Below, piece after piece: positions 1 through 11,940 of a DNA stretch of 64,000 nucleotides. Source of the DNA: Adenanthera pavonina. Taxonomy: Eukaryota > Streptophyta > Magnoliopsida > Fabales > Fabaceae. The position numbers and the translations under genes were made by a program. The stretch's first letter is position 1. Each line of letters begins with the position of its first letter. Where the stretch lies: assembly GCA_026686845.1 (NCBI GenBank), contig JAIVEN010000014.1, positions 15,362,001 through 15,426,000 of the forward strand, read 5' to 3'. Under the pieces are notes generated by a model. It made no database searches, was not told the DNA's origin, and worked only from the letters and a program-made list of their open reading frames with translations.

Positions 1-141
1 TACAATGGAAGTATGATGTGTTCTTTGAATGTATGGAAGCTCTAAAGAAGGAAAAAAAATGTTTCAATGACATACTGAGTATGGTTTCTCTGTGTACTTT
101 AGTTTTAAATAAATGTACTGATGTCATTTTCTTTATCTCAG

Positions 142-1741
142 GAAGCCCGTAATATTGAAGACTTTATTGAAAATTTTAAAAATGACCCCACTGTCAAAAT
201 TCCTCGGGTTTACAAACAATTTTCCGGTGCTCGTGTCTTAGTAATGGAATGGATTGATGGTATTAGGTGCACCAACCCTCAGGTTTGTTTAATTGTATAG
301 GTGATGCTGTGATGCCATTGCTATATATATGTACCTCAAGCAATATTGTTAAGCTTTATGTTGTAACTCAATGATTTTCCTGCTTGTGAATTAGGCCATT
401 AAAGAAGCCGGTATTGATGTTGATGGATTTCTGACAGTCGGTGTGAGTGCTGCTCTGCGACAACTACTGGAATTTGGATTGTTTCATGGAGATCCACATC
501 CTGGAAATATTTTTGCCATGCGTGATGGACGAATTGCATATGTGGACTTTGGCAATGTTGCTGTTCTTAGTCAGGTAATTCATATGTCAAACATTTAGAG
601 TTAATATTTTGTCTTTTTGCTATAAGGAAATGGCATATGGTGAAACTTTTACTTGTTTTTATTCTTTAAATTATTCTGGAGTTAAGTGGACGAGAAATTA
701 ATGGATCAACACATTATTGATTCATATCTGTGGGTGCTTTCTGTTGCATTAATATACCTGCAGATACACCTTTGAAAATTATGTGTTGCACTATGCATGT
801 TGTTTACTGCATTGACCACCCATATGCTGCTTTTAAATCATGTTTATCAATTTTTTTCTGATACCCCCCCCCCCCAAAAAAAAAAAAAAGACCAGCAAAC
901 ATGTCTTATTCAAATTAGTTTTTCCAGTGTTTGAACATATATTGCATTATCAACTGCTGTAAAATGACCTTAACATTGTTTATGCTTTTGGCGGTCATGT
1001 TAATATGCTTCCATTTCTACAGCAAAATAAGCAAATTTTAATCGATGCTGTTGTCCATGCTGTAAATGAGGACTATGCTGAGATGGCTAATGATTTCACC
1101 AGACTAGGCTTCTTGTCACCTGGGACTGATGTCACTCCTATAATTCCAGCTTTAGAAGCAATTTGGCAGAACTCTGCTGGAAAAGGCCTATCTGATTTTA
1201 ATTTTCGAAGTGTCACTGGTAGGCAATAGTTAATAAACCAACTGTCTACTACTATTTGACCATTTGATCTGAACTTTGATGTACCCATTTGAAATTAATT
1301 TTCTATTTTGGTTCTGGATTTTTTTTATTTAGTCACATTGTCTAGTTCTCTTGTTCCATCTTTATCATTGAATCTATATGTTTTTCTTCAGTAAATGTGT
1401 AGTGTCAGTGAGTATTGGTTACTTAAAAAGAATTCAAATGTTGAATATATTATACACATTTTTGCAAGTTGAGTTTGATTTGATTGACTGGAGGGTGTCA
1501 AATTATTGTACTGAAGAAAACTAATCTGTTGCGTTGTTTACCTCCTATATGTGTTTTATTGTAGAAGTATAATTCAGCTCTTAGAATTCCTAGTATGATT
1601 AGATTTTTTTCTTTTTTTACTTAAATGATTAAATTTGTGTTTCGATTCATGATCGGTTGGTAATGTGGAAATGATTCTGTAGTTAATGAAGAATCACTCA
1701 ACTGATTTCTTGGTAATGATGCACTTTTATCAGCACCCTTT

Positions 1742-1780
<39 letters not shown>

Positions 1781-4420
1781 AGGGGGGGGGGGAGAAAAAT
1801 TTCAGTTGCTTTTACTCATGCATGATTTTATGTATACTCAACTGATACTGTGATAAAATATGCTGCAGGGAAGTTTAACCAATTAGTTTACAATTATCCT
1901 ATTCGTATACCTGAAAGGTTTTCTCTTGTAATCCGTTCTTTGTTGACTCAAGAAGGCATATGTTTTACTCTGAAGCCTGACTTCAAATTTCTTGAGGTAA
2001 AAAATCCTACTTTTCTGAGTTATCCAGAATGAGTTGATTTGTAAACCGCATGTAATCTATTTTAGACATGCAAATATATTGCAGAATGATGTTGGATAAG
2101 GTGGCTAAAAATTGTAGGATAAAAAATTATCATATATGAAAAAAAGTGCATTGTCCACATCTACATCAGAGGAAGAAGCAAAGATAAAAATATGTTGAAA
2201 AGTTTAGTATATTTGAGCAGGTGCTTCATTATTGTAAACAAATCTGTTTGAGTAAAAGTTATGTCATTCAATTTTTTTTTAATCATACCTTATTTCAATA
2301 TAATATCAAGTTCAGTATGTCAAATAGGTTGCCTATCCCTATGTGGCTAAGAGACTCCTTACAGACCCAAATCCAGCTCTACGAGAACGTCTCATACAGG
2401 TTAGTTTAAAGCTGCAGTTCAAAATGCTCATCTCTGTGTATAACACTGTAACTTGGTCTAGAGTAGAATGATTTTGTGTTTACATTGCTTATGTTAAAAG
2501 TGTTTCTTTGTTGGTGATTTTAATCTAAATCAATGTCAATTAGGGGTTTAAGGATTTTACCGTCTAAGGATTCTAAAGTTTGGCAGACACAACTTGCCGT
2601 CTATCTTAGATCTATGCGCCTTCTCACCCATGGTAGTAAAATGCAAAAAGTGACCTTGAGGTTGGGGGGCATTAGAAAAAGGCTTGCCTAAGTGCAAGAC
2701 ACTCTAATGGTAAGAAAGGTTGAAAGTACGCAGAAAGTGTAGCCAGAAGGTTGGCTAAACCACTATGGAAGAGTTTTAGAATTGGGGATTCGATGGATCA
2801 GATACTACGAAAGGAAGTTGATCATGGATTATTTATATAATAGAAAATAAATACATGTGTACTATTTGATAACATTTGACATATATATTAGCTATTTGGA
2901 TGAAGGCCCCTTGCCTCAATTAGCAAGAGGCATTGGGGCCTCCTGTTGCCTTGCCACATTGCCTTAGGCTCCTGACTATACTAATTCTACTTCCTAATAA
3001 TACATAAAAGGACCCTTTGAGAACACGAATATTTGAGGTATTTTTGTTGGGCTGCATATGTGTGTGTTTTGTCACTCTGGCCAACACCCCCCCCCCCCAC
3101 CCCACCCCACACACACACACACAAAAATGACAGGGAGAGAAAGCGGAGGGGGCATACAATAGTGCCACCATCATCTTATCATATATAAATATGCTTGCAT
3201 CACTACTTCATTCTGTTGTAGTTAAAATGGGGGATTCTGTTATGTTGGAAGAACTAAAATTTCTCTCATCTTTTTCTTATACATGTTAAGTGCAAGGGCT
3301 TTAATTTAAGCCCAAGGCATTTGAATGTGCAAGAATGCTTGCATGAAACTTCCTACCATTTATTCTCTTCCCCGTCACTATAGTCAAAGTACTGAACCCA
3401 AGTTGTCCTTTCGACTCACTGAATTTTCTGGTGCTGTACAATTAGATAAGAGACACGTTGGCATTTAAGGATTTTCCTGAAGAACTTTGATGATTCTTGC
3501 TTTCCTTTTATGCTATTTTTGGTACATGGAAAATGAATTTGAGGAAGAGAAAAATGTAAAAGAGAGTATAAAAGTTGTGTTTGGTGGATTGCAAAGTGAC
3601 TTTATTAGAAAGAAAGCTTCTTATGTTTATGGGAGAGAGCTTTCCCTTTCCCATTTTGTACCAAACAGGCACATAAATGCAAACTGTTATAATTGCTATA
3701 TAAACATGGTTTGCTCATCATTTTAAATAACTGGTTGCCTTTTAGGTTCTATTCAAAGATGGTATGTTCCAGTGGAAGCGGCTTGAAAACCTCATTGTTC
3801 TCGCTAAGGAAAATGTGGCCAAGATGAGTAGCAATCCAGCATTGCAAGTGAAAAACATGTATGTCTTTTGCTGAAACCACATTGCGTGTTTGGTTTCTTA
3901 CTTTGAGTTATACAGGAAGTGATATTCATCTGAGGCTAAATCTATGCAGACAAAGAACAAGAAACTTGCAAGTTGAAAGAAAACTGGACCTCACAGACAC
4001 CATTAAAGATGGAGCTCGTCTTTTCTTTGTTGATGAAGGAATTCGTAGACAGCTTCTTCTTGCTTTGACTGAGGACTCAAAGCTTCATGTAGAAGAGGTT
4101 TGGTCGTAATATAACCCTCTCCTCTCTATTAGAAATCTACAAGATTGGGTTTGAGGATTTCGATTTGTGTTCTCTGCAGCTTGTTGATGTGTATAGGTTA
4201 GTTGAAGACCAGATAGACGTACCCTCAGTGGCTATAGAAGTAGCAAGAGGTAATGCTTCCTTAATCCCTGGATTTCTTTAGTTTGAATTGATCTCTGGCA
4301 TGGCTTGCTACATGGGGGCAAACTTAGTATTAATTTGCTGCTGTTTTGTTTGTAGACTTTCCAACGTTTGTCAAAGACCTCCTACTTTCCTGGAGCGACT
4401 CAGTCTTATCCGATAGATAG
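142..4420 (+). CDS. ABC1K1: ABC1-family atypical kinase, ABC1K1/PGR6-like, plastid (3' part)
   Basis: This is the C-terminal 370 residues of an ABC1/ADCK/UbiB-type kinase; the 5' exons lie left of the window. Exons: 142-282, 395-574, 1023-1218, 1869-1996, 2328-2399, 3746-3858, 3950-4097, 4180-4249, 4356-4420. All introns are GT-AG and the frame is continuous to TAG. The second exon encodes the family's catalytic loop HGDPHPGN followed by the metal-binding YVDFGN motif, and VMEWIDGI precedes it. The C terminus ends SWSDSVLSDR. In plants this subgroup sits in plastoglobules and affects prenylquinone metabolism and photosynthetic acclimation (family knowledge). The choice of ABC1K1 over other ABC1Ks rests partly on gene order: the next three genes match the Arabidopsis neighbours of ABC1K1. 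The transit peptide cannot be checked here. An AATAAA-like signal lies near 4771. Confidence 0.85.
1741..1793. repeat. (GT)n(GA)n plus poly-G in an ABC1K1 intron
   Basis: About ten GT units, then about nine GA units, then a run of about ten G. Confidence 0.9.
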
Positions 4421-5321
4421 CCAAATCCTTGGATTTCCAGCATAAGGAATACAAATATTTACTTATATAAGTATACACTTGTCATTTTTTTTCTCTATAG
4501 CAAAAAGGGTTAACAATATCAACTTACCACATTTGTATAGGAATAATATTTACTTAGAAGTCTAGTTACATGTGCATAATCCACAAATTCGTAGTTCTTA
4601 TTCTTCATATAACCTTATTTGTTGTGCAATCGGATTCATGTCTGATCATGTAAACTTTTATTTCTGCGTTGCTGGATATAGATAGGGTATGGCCAGAATA
4701 GGGTATGCCTTTTTACTTGTAAAATTGTTTGTTTTGCTTCTGTGCTAGTGTTGCTTCCGTTTCACATGGAAAATAAACGAGACTATCAATATATATATAT
4801 ATATATACTGTTGATAATTTTATAATATCTTACTTGAGTGACTGTTACTTTTAATCGTACTATTTTATTTGGGCAACGTTAAGAACTTGATCCTGCTAAC
4901 GTACAAGTTGTCATGGGATATTTGATATCACATGGTTAAAGATTCACTGTGCATATCGCTGGAAAGAGCTCCGGTGGGCATTTAAAATATAGATTGACTC
5001 GCTAAATCTAGATCTGTGTGTGTGTGTGTGTGTTTTTTTTTTTTTTAAAATATTATTACAAAACGTTCAACCAGATCGAAAATCGCCTGTGTAATTCAGT
5101 GGAGAACTACTCCTATTCTGTCATCGTGCATCAACTTGTGGCAGTAAGGTGGGAATTGATCAAAGTTACAGAAATAATCACCTAAATCATGTGAGACATC
5201 GTAGCTCATTCATTGGCTTCAATAAAATATGATATTAATTCAAGTCTCCCACTTTCGAGCAAGCAGATTTCTGGAGGCTTCAATCTCTTCCATGAGACGG
5301 TGACATGTCGTATGACCCTAA
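4421..5321. other. 3' UTR of ABC1K1-like gene, then intergenic DNA
   Basis: The first 350 bases or so are the probable 3' UTR, with aataaa near 4771 followed by an (AT)n run at about 4790-4806. The rest has a (GT)n plus poly-T run at about 5016-5046 and no reading frame I can support. Confidence 0.5.
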
Positions 5322-5620
5322 GGGTCCGTTTGGTTCATTCACAGCAGAGTAGGTGAAGTCTGTTTGGTTCATTCACAGCAGGGGTAGGTGAAGTGATGGA
5401 GATCATATTAATCAAGTTAAAGCTGTTTGATTGTCTCATGGTTGATTATCTAGGTAATGAAGATCACCTCAATTGAGGTGATTATCTTCACCCTTATTTT
5501 CTTATGTGAGCAATATCACCTTATTTTACCCAATCCTTTTCTCCAAATTTATCCTTGTCCTCCCTCTTCATCTTTGTCGGTCTCCATTACCACCTTCCTT
5601 GTTCCTCCAACAATGACGGC

Positions 5621-8600
5621 TGTTGCACCCGGAAAAATGTGATGGAAGGAAAAAAGAGAACAAATCTGGTTTTCGAGTGAAAACCGACTTGTAAGGAGTT
5701 GCCACCAAAATTTTGAGGAAAATCTTGGGAAACCGAATTGAAGAGGAAAGGATGGTCTGCGTAATCGGAGTTGGATTCAGGAGTCAATTGTGCGTGGGGA
5801 AGGTGTTAGGCACTCCACGACACCCGTTCCTAGGAACGGTTATCTTACGTTGATTGCGTAAATTAATATGGTTTTAAAATATTTTTGGTTTTCGTTTTAT
5901 AATTCACATGCGAGAAAACGGGTAGAGAAAAAAGAAATTAAGAAAGTTTGAAAAATAGAATAAGGAAAATAAATTAACTTAGAAATAAAAAAAATGAGGA
6001 AAAATGAATTTAAGAAAATAAATTGAAAAATATTTATTAAGTTAAGGGAAAAAACACTAAATAAACCAGAAGATATTTATTTATTTGCAAAGGCGGACTT
6101 GACCCAGGATCAGAGCCTGGGGCCTACGTACCCTACGATGGGGATCAAAGTCCACGTAGTTCGGGACTAGAAATACGTGTCATTTAGTTGATATTTTTTT
6201 ATTTTTTTGGTAATAGGAGAAAGTTAATGGAAAATAATTTAACTTTTTGCAAGCAAAACAATTTTCTGAAATTGAATTGGTGTGTTTTAATTTGCAAAAG
6301 ACAATTTAATTCTGCTTACTTACTCTTATTTTATTTTGGAAATGTTTTTTTGTTTTTCTTTGATTTGATTCTTTGGAAAAACCATCACATATATGTTTTA
6401 TTGTGTTTTTATTTATTTATTTATTTATTTTTTGCATTTTGAAAATTTTGCCTTTCCACATTAAGGAAAACAACCAATCTACTTAATGCAAACTCACAGT
6501 TATGCCTAATAGGTCGGTTCCTTAAGTACCTGCGAAAGTCCTAAACTTTGCGGTATAAAAGTTTTATTTTAAAGTGCCATATAACAATCTTGTTAGATAT
6601 TTTAAAATAAAGTTCGAAGAGATGGTCACGTTATTTTATTTTTGAAATATGATTTCTTTCAAAAAAGAAAATTATTTACTGATATATCTACGTGGATTCA
6701 CTATCTCACATGATAAACTCAATAAACCTGAATACCTGCGTGGGTTCCAAAACCTCATGTGGTGTGGTTATTAAATCAATTATTTCTATTATCTGAGAAA
6801 AATTTAAAAATCAACGAATCTTACTCGTATGAAATATTTCAAGATATATTATATTGCAAAATTGTATAACACAAAGCTGTTTATTATTTACGCGGACTTG
6901 CAGACAACAACATGATTAACGGGAACACCTGAGTGAAAAACCTCGTACGATGTAATTGCATAGGCGATCATTTATTTATTCCCTTAGCTGCCTTTTCATT
7001 TATTTATTAAGAAAGCAAACTTTAAGGGCTAAAAATGTTGGGCCTTACTAGATATAATCCCTTGTAATGTGCCAATACTCTCTTATGGGCTCCTGGCGAC
7101 AGGCCCACTAAAAACAAAATAAAACAAAACATGAAACAAAAAACTTGTAGCGGGCCTCTCCACACCAAGCCCATAAGAAATGTTGACCGAAATATTTATG
7201 ACCCCAAAACTCCTAAGACCCAGCCTCTAAGGAGAAACAAATACATTCAATATCTTTTCATTGCTAGGCCCAAATAGAAAATGGATCAAGTCTCATGAGG
7301 CCACAGCTGAGAATGCATGCGGAACCTGGAACACAAGGGACCCTCGAGACCTGATCTTTCAACTCACAAATCTCTATTCTCCATCCTATGATCACTACCT
7401 TGTTCCTACTTTCACCATCGAATTCAAACAGCTGAAACAGTCATGGGATTTCTACAACAGACCGAGCCACGCTTTCCTAAACTAGCCAGATACGAGATCT
7501 AGGGGGCTCACACGATGATCAACTAACAGAGCAACAAGCAGTGATTAATGAGAAGGTCTCTCACAAATAAGCTCGAATATCCCAATTCGCAGTTGAGGTT
7601 TTCCAAGCTAACAAAACCAACAGGACTTATATGAATTATTCAGAAAATAGCATGAATAGTCTAAATCCGGGATTCCCAAAGCTCATGAATAAAATTGGAG
7701 GAACCCAAAAAATGACCATTCATCGGAATAAAATGGTCCAATCAAGAAAAAAACTACCCAATCCTAAATCTCTGCCGAGAAGCCAGTGTCTCGTGTGGGG
7801 CAACCAGAAAAAGAGTGCTAACCGAAACCCACACAAGATTTTCCAGCATCCGGGCCTCAATCAATGATAAAAGAATTCATATAAGCATGCATTTTTGCAA
7901 AAGGGGTGAGAATCATTCGACTCAACAGCTCAGTATTTGTAGGACAGTCTCAGGATTTAGTAATTTTTAACAGAATCTGAAATTTAAACAGCAAATTTAC
8001 CGAAGCCGGATCCCTGCTCTTCTCCAAGCTCTGCTCTGCTCTCAGAATCCCGGCCTCAGGGTTTTCCTCAAAATCTTCAGGGCCTCTTCCCTCGTGATCT
8101 CCCGGTTTTCTCAATTGCTCACATTGGTCCCCTCCTCCTCCGGTGTCCAGACTTATCCAGTGTTCACCTCGGGCTCACGGTTTCGGGTTCTCGACCTCTC
8201 TCCCCCCCGCTCTCACAATTTCACGGTCCTCTCTTATAGAGCTTCCCCGGCCAAGGGGAGAGGAGTCTCAGTTCTTCCAGTTGCGTGCACGTCTCCTCTG
8301 TTCTGGTCTGTTTCGCGGCTGCTCCCTCTGTTCCTGTCTTTTCATGCTCAGCTTTTCTCGGCTTCCTCCGTTCTCCTTTTTCTGGTTCAGTCTCGTGTCT
8401 CTCTGCCGCGGGTGCTTCCATTGCGGCTTTCTTCATGCTCGCCCGTCACATCTCCCTCTGCTTTCCATTCTTTCGTGCACGTCCCTCTGCTTTTCCCAGT
8501 TTCGTACACGCCTTCGGTTCTGGTCTCCCCGCAGCTTTCTCCTTCGCGGCCATGCCTCCTGCAGCTTTCTTTGTGTCTCCCTGCTTCTGTCTCGTGGCCA

Positions 8601-8966
8601 GCCTTCGGCCCTGCTCCCTCTTTTTCTCATATTCTGGCTTTCCGAGCATTGGCGTGCCTGAGCCCTAATTGGGGCTCAGGTGATCACGGGCTTGAAATGT
8701 TGGGCTCAGCATTTCAAGCTCAATGTCTCCCCCTCCCCCTATGTCTTTTTTTTCTTTTTTCTTTTTTTTTAAATACTATTTTTTCCCTCTTTTCTCTCTC
8801 TTTTTTTTTTTTTATTATTATCATTTTTTCTTGCCTTTGTTTTGTTTCTTTCTTCTTCTCTCTTTTTTTGTGTTTACATTATTATTATTTAATATTTATT
8901 TTATTTTATTTTATTTTATTTTATTATTATATTTTTTGAATGTCCGGACAAAATGAGGTGTTCACA
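5621..8966 (+). mobile_element. Solo LTR, 3.35 kb, probably Ty3/Gypsy (Tat/Ogre-like)
   Basis: The block starts TGTTGCACCC and ends GTGTTCACA, so it has the TG...CA ends of an LTR. It is flanked by a perfect 5-bp target duplication ACGGC (5616-5620 and 8967-8971). There is one copy only, with no internal gag-pol, so it is a solo LTR left by recombination. Inside, around 5800-5840 (AAGGTGTTAGGCACTCC) and 6090-6170 (GGGGCCTACGTACCCTACGA), are sequences I recognise as typical of long plant Tat/Ogre-type LTRs. The 3' part is GC-rich around 8000-8650 and then a long pyrimidine tract (8712-8938). Open frames here are side effects of that skewed composition, not genes. Orientation is inferred from the TG-first end and those motifs. 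Confidence 0.75.
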
Positions 8967-9100
8967 ACGGCTACCCAACTATGATAGTGACCCCCTACCG
9001 GTACTTCCCTCATTCTTCCGACGGTGAACCCCCATCCTCACTTGAGCTTGTCCGTCGTTGTCTATGTTAAGTTGAATGTAATATAAGTTTTGATGATGAT

Positions 9101-9430
9101 AAATATAGAGAAATAAGGAACAAAAGTATCATATGTGTCTAACATATATAATGTTCCTTATAGAAGTAAAACATGCATTAGCATGTATTTAATTATGATT
9201 ATAATGCATATATATCATGCTATGTGAAAGTATATCTACTGTACCTTTACAATAGATAATATAAATGACAAATATAGAGAAATAAAGAACAAAAATATCA
9301 TATATGTCTAAAATATATAATGTTCCTTATAGAAGTAAAATATATATTAGCATATATTCAATTATGGTTATAATGCATATATCATGCTATATACTAATAT
9401 ATTCACTGTGCTCTTATATTGTATAATACA
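9101..9430. repeat. Two-copy tandem duplication, about 165 bp unit
   Basis: The segment beginning AAATATAGAGAAATAA at 9101 recurs at 9270 (offset 169). The two copies stay alignable, with scattered substitutions, through the 'AATGTTCCTTATAGAAGTAAAA' region and beyond. It lies inside the Copia-like LTR. Confidence 0.75.
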
Positions 9431-9969
9431 AGATGGATATATAAATTGGACTAACTACTTGACTTGTAAGTGTAATACATTTAATGTAGGATTGTCCAGG
9501 AAAGAATAGTGAACATTAGAATAAAGAAAAGAAAATCAACATTATGACTCACTCAAAGAAGAAAAAGGAAAAGGATACTCCAAGATGTGAAGAATTCAAG
9601 TGTCAAAGAACTAAAGATCATAAGGGAGTATACCAAGAAGGAAATGACCAAATGGAAGTGGAACTCATTATTTGAAGACCTAGTCACTAGGTATATTTTA
9701 TTTTCACTTAGGTCTTGAGATGTGATGAAAATTTACTTAATTTTGTTACTATATATTTTAAATGAGTTAGATTAAGTAAATATGATGTTAACATAAGTTA
9801 GAATTGAAAAATAGTGGCTAAGAAATTGATTTTGTGTTTGGTTCATGTTTTCAAAATGATTTTCATGAAAAGTTTTACCTTATGCGCATAACATTCAGAA
9901 GTTATGGGGATAAAGTCTCAATCTCAATATTGTTTCTAAGTGTTCTTTATTTGTTTTCATGAAAATATA

Positions 9970-10710
9970 TGAGGTTATCCGCATAACTAAGATTTGCACC
10001 ATGTCCCTGCTTCTGTCAAACTTGATTTCCTGATAAGGTGATTACCTTATTCGCATAAGGAACCTAACAGTAAATGTCACTTGTTCTGTGCTTGCCGTTA
10101 TTAGGATAACCTTGGGAGGTTATCTGCATAACCTAGAGAGGTTATCCATATAACCTATATTATAATACTCTTGGACCTTCTTATGTTAAATTCATTATCA
10201 GCATAATCTTAGGAGGTTATCCTAATAACTTATGTTTTACAAAAACTTAGCTTGTGCTGATTATTTTTCATAAACTTAGTTTTTGATGATTAAACATTAT
10301 TCAAATAAGGAATAACATCCTAAGAGGTTATTCTAATAATTCTCAAAGATATCCAAGTCTGTGAGACATTATTCTAACAACTAAGTAGATTTTCATGAAA
10401 ATATTTTTGAGTTAAAACTTAGTCATTCTGGAATCAACGTTATTCACATAACCTTGGGAGGTTATCTTAATAACCTATATTTTTCCAAAAACTCAATTTG
10501 AGAAAATTTAATGTTATCCGAACAACTGAGTAGGTTTTCATAAAAATATTTTTGAACTAAAAACTTAATCATTCTGGAATGAACGTTATCCGCATAACCT
10601 AGGTAGGTTATCCGTATAACGAAAGTTTAATATTGAAACCAAGAGCCAACAGTCATCCGTTATTCGCATAACCTGAGGAGATTATCAGTATAACCTCTGT
10701 TAGACGTATT
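9970..10710. repeat. Dispersed near-palindromic GTTATCCGCATAAC units
   Basis: At least five pairs of short near-palindromes of the form GGTTATCCGCATAACC occur in this stretch, near 9973, 10119-10155, 10210, 10440-10480, 10583-10620 and 10650-10700. They are usually paired as GTTATYCGCATAACCT, then about 6 nt, then AGGTTATCCGTATAAC. They sit inside the Copia-like LTR. Function is unknown. Confidence 0.75.
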
Positions 10711-11940
10711 TAATATAGTAGGTGAACGACTATTTTTCTGAGAATAACGGCTAGAATTTTTCTCTAATGGATAGATTTTGTGTCTAACGCCTAGTTACTC
10801 CATAAACCGATAAATAGAATATCATTTAAACTTATGAGAAACAACCTTAAGAGAATCTATGAGCAAATGCTGTTCATATACATAAAATCTTTTTGTGTCA
10901 GTATTCTCTGAAAAACCCACCTCAATAAGGGGAGCTTTCAATTTATTATCTACTCTTCAAGAGAGTTTTTCATTCTGTAAATATTTCTTTCTATAAATTC
11001 TGGGTAGATATTTAGTGTGGGGTATCACTAAGAGAGATTACACATCTTGTAAAGGTGTTGGGAAAGTGGCTTCACAAGTACTTATTGAAACTTGTAGGAT
11101 GTACTGAGACTTCACAGGTACCCGGATCGAACCTATGGGATATAGTGAAAAATCCCAAGTGGTGGCTTGGGGACTGAACGTAGGTCAAGCGGTTGGTCTG
11201 AATCAGTATAAATTGCTGTGTATTGCTCTTCATTTTCTCTATTTATTTACTGCACTTAACTCCCTTTGTTCATCCCTATTTTGTGCACATCTGGTGCATT
11301 TGGATTGTAATCTAAAAATGGCCAAAATCTTATATCACTCAATTCACCCCCTCTTAGGTGACTAGCCAACCTAACAATCTAAGCTCATTGTCGTCCTTAT
11401 CCAAGTTCGTCGTCCATCCTTGCTTGAGTTCATGCTCATCCGAGTTCAAGTCTCCGCCTACAAATCTTGTTGTTTAGCCCTTGTCATTATCCGAATCTAT
11501 AGATCCATCGCCGATATGGAGCTTGCTTCTTCAAATCTTGCTGGTTTTTGAAGAAGAAGATGGAGGTTGAAGATTTCAAGTTTGAGTTTGAATCCCCAAG
11601 TCTGAGTTCGAATTTCCTCTTTTACTGATCTAAATGAAGAGGAGGATGGATGGAGGAAGGAAAATGATGGTGTGATGATATGGCTGAAGGGTGGTGGTGG
11701 TGATACCACAGGGAAGAAATTGATAGGGGAGGGAGATTTTTTTTTTATTAAGGGCAAAAGAGTACTTTTACATTTATCTATCTGCATTTTTTATTTAATA
11801 AGATATAAACATAAACATTAACACATGTATCTAAATATTATACCAAATAAACTTTTATATAATTATCGTCCAATCACATCCCCTTACATCTTTTATATTA
11901 CATTACTTAACTCCCCTAGTAATTGAACCAAATGAGCTGC

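Larger units (their letters stand above)
9065..11376 (+). mobile_element. Solo LTR, 2.3 kb, probably Ty1/Copia (SIRE/Maximus-like)
   Basis: Starts TGTTAAG and ends CCTAACA, inverted terminal bases typical of LTRs. The flanks are GTCTA (9060-9064) and ATCTA (11377-11381), a 4/5 match for a target duplication. The last 50 bases contain TTCACCCCCTCTTAGGTG, a sequence type I recognise at the ends of large plant Copia LTRs. No internal coding region is present. The LTR holds a tandem duplication (9101-9430) and a cluster of near-palindromic GGTTATCCGCATAACC units (9970-10710), listed separately. Confidence 0.7.
5322..11940. mobile_element. Harbinger/Tourist-like non-autonomous element, split by two solo LTRs
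   Basis: The left end (GGGTCCGTTTGGTTCA) and the reverse complement of the right end (GCAGCTCATTTGGTTCAA) match through CRTTTGGTTCA and continue to look alike. Both ends are flanked by TAA (5319-5321 and 11941-11943), the usual 3-bp target duplication of this superfamily. Removing the two nested LTRs leaves about 970 bp (5322-5620, 8972-9064, 11382-11940) with no transposase. A 30-bp unit at the left end (TTTGGTTCATTCACAGCA plus the following GTAGGTGAAG) is present twice, around 5330 and 5360. The superfamily assignment is inferred from the TIR and TAA only. Confidence 0.55.

Noticed and set aside
2640..2760. Possible tRNA-like or SINE-like text in an ABC1K1 intron
   Set aside because: I could not place A and B boxes or a cloverleaf, and no poly-A tail or target duplication was found.
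8094..8939. Long open frame of 281 codons, with overlapping frames on both strands
   Set aside because: It lies in the C/T-rich 3' part of the Gypsy-type LTR, has biased low-complexity composition (Ser, Phe, Leu, Pro) and matches no family. The skewed base composition explains the lack of stops.
5638..8966. Alternative LTR start at TGTGATGG (5638), giving TGTGA...TCACA ends
   Set aside because: The terminal symmetry is attractive, but the flanks (AAAAA and ACGGC) do not match. Starting at 5621 gives a perfect 5-bp target duplication.
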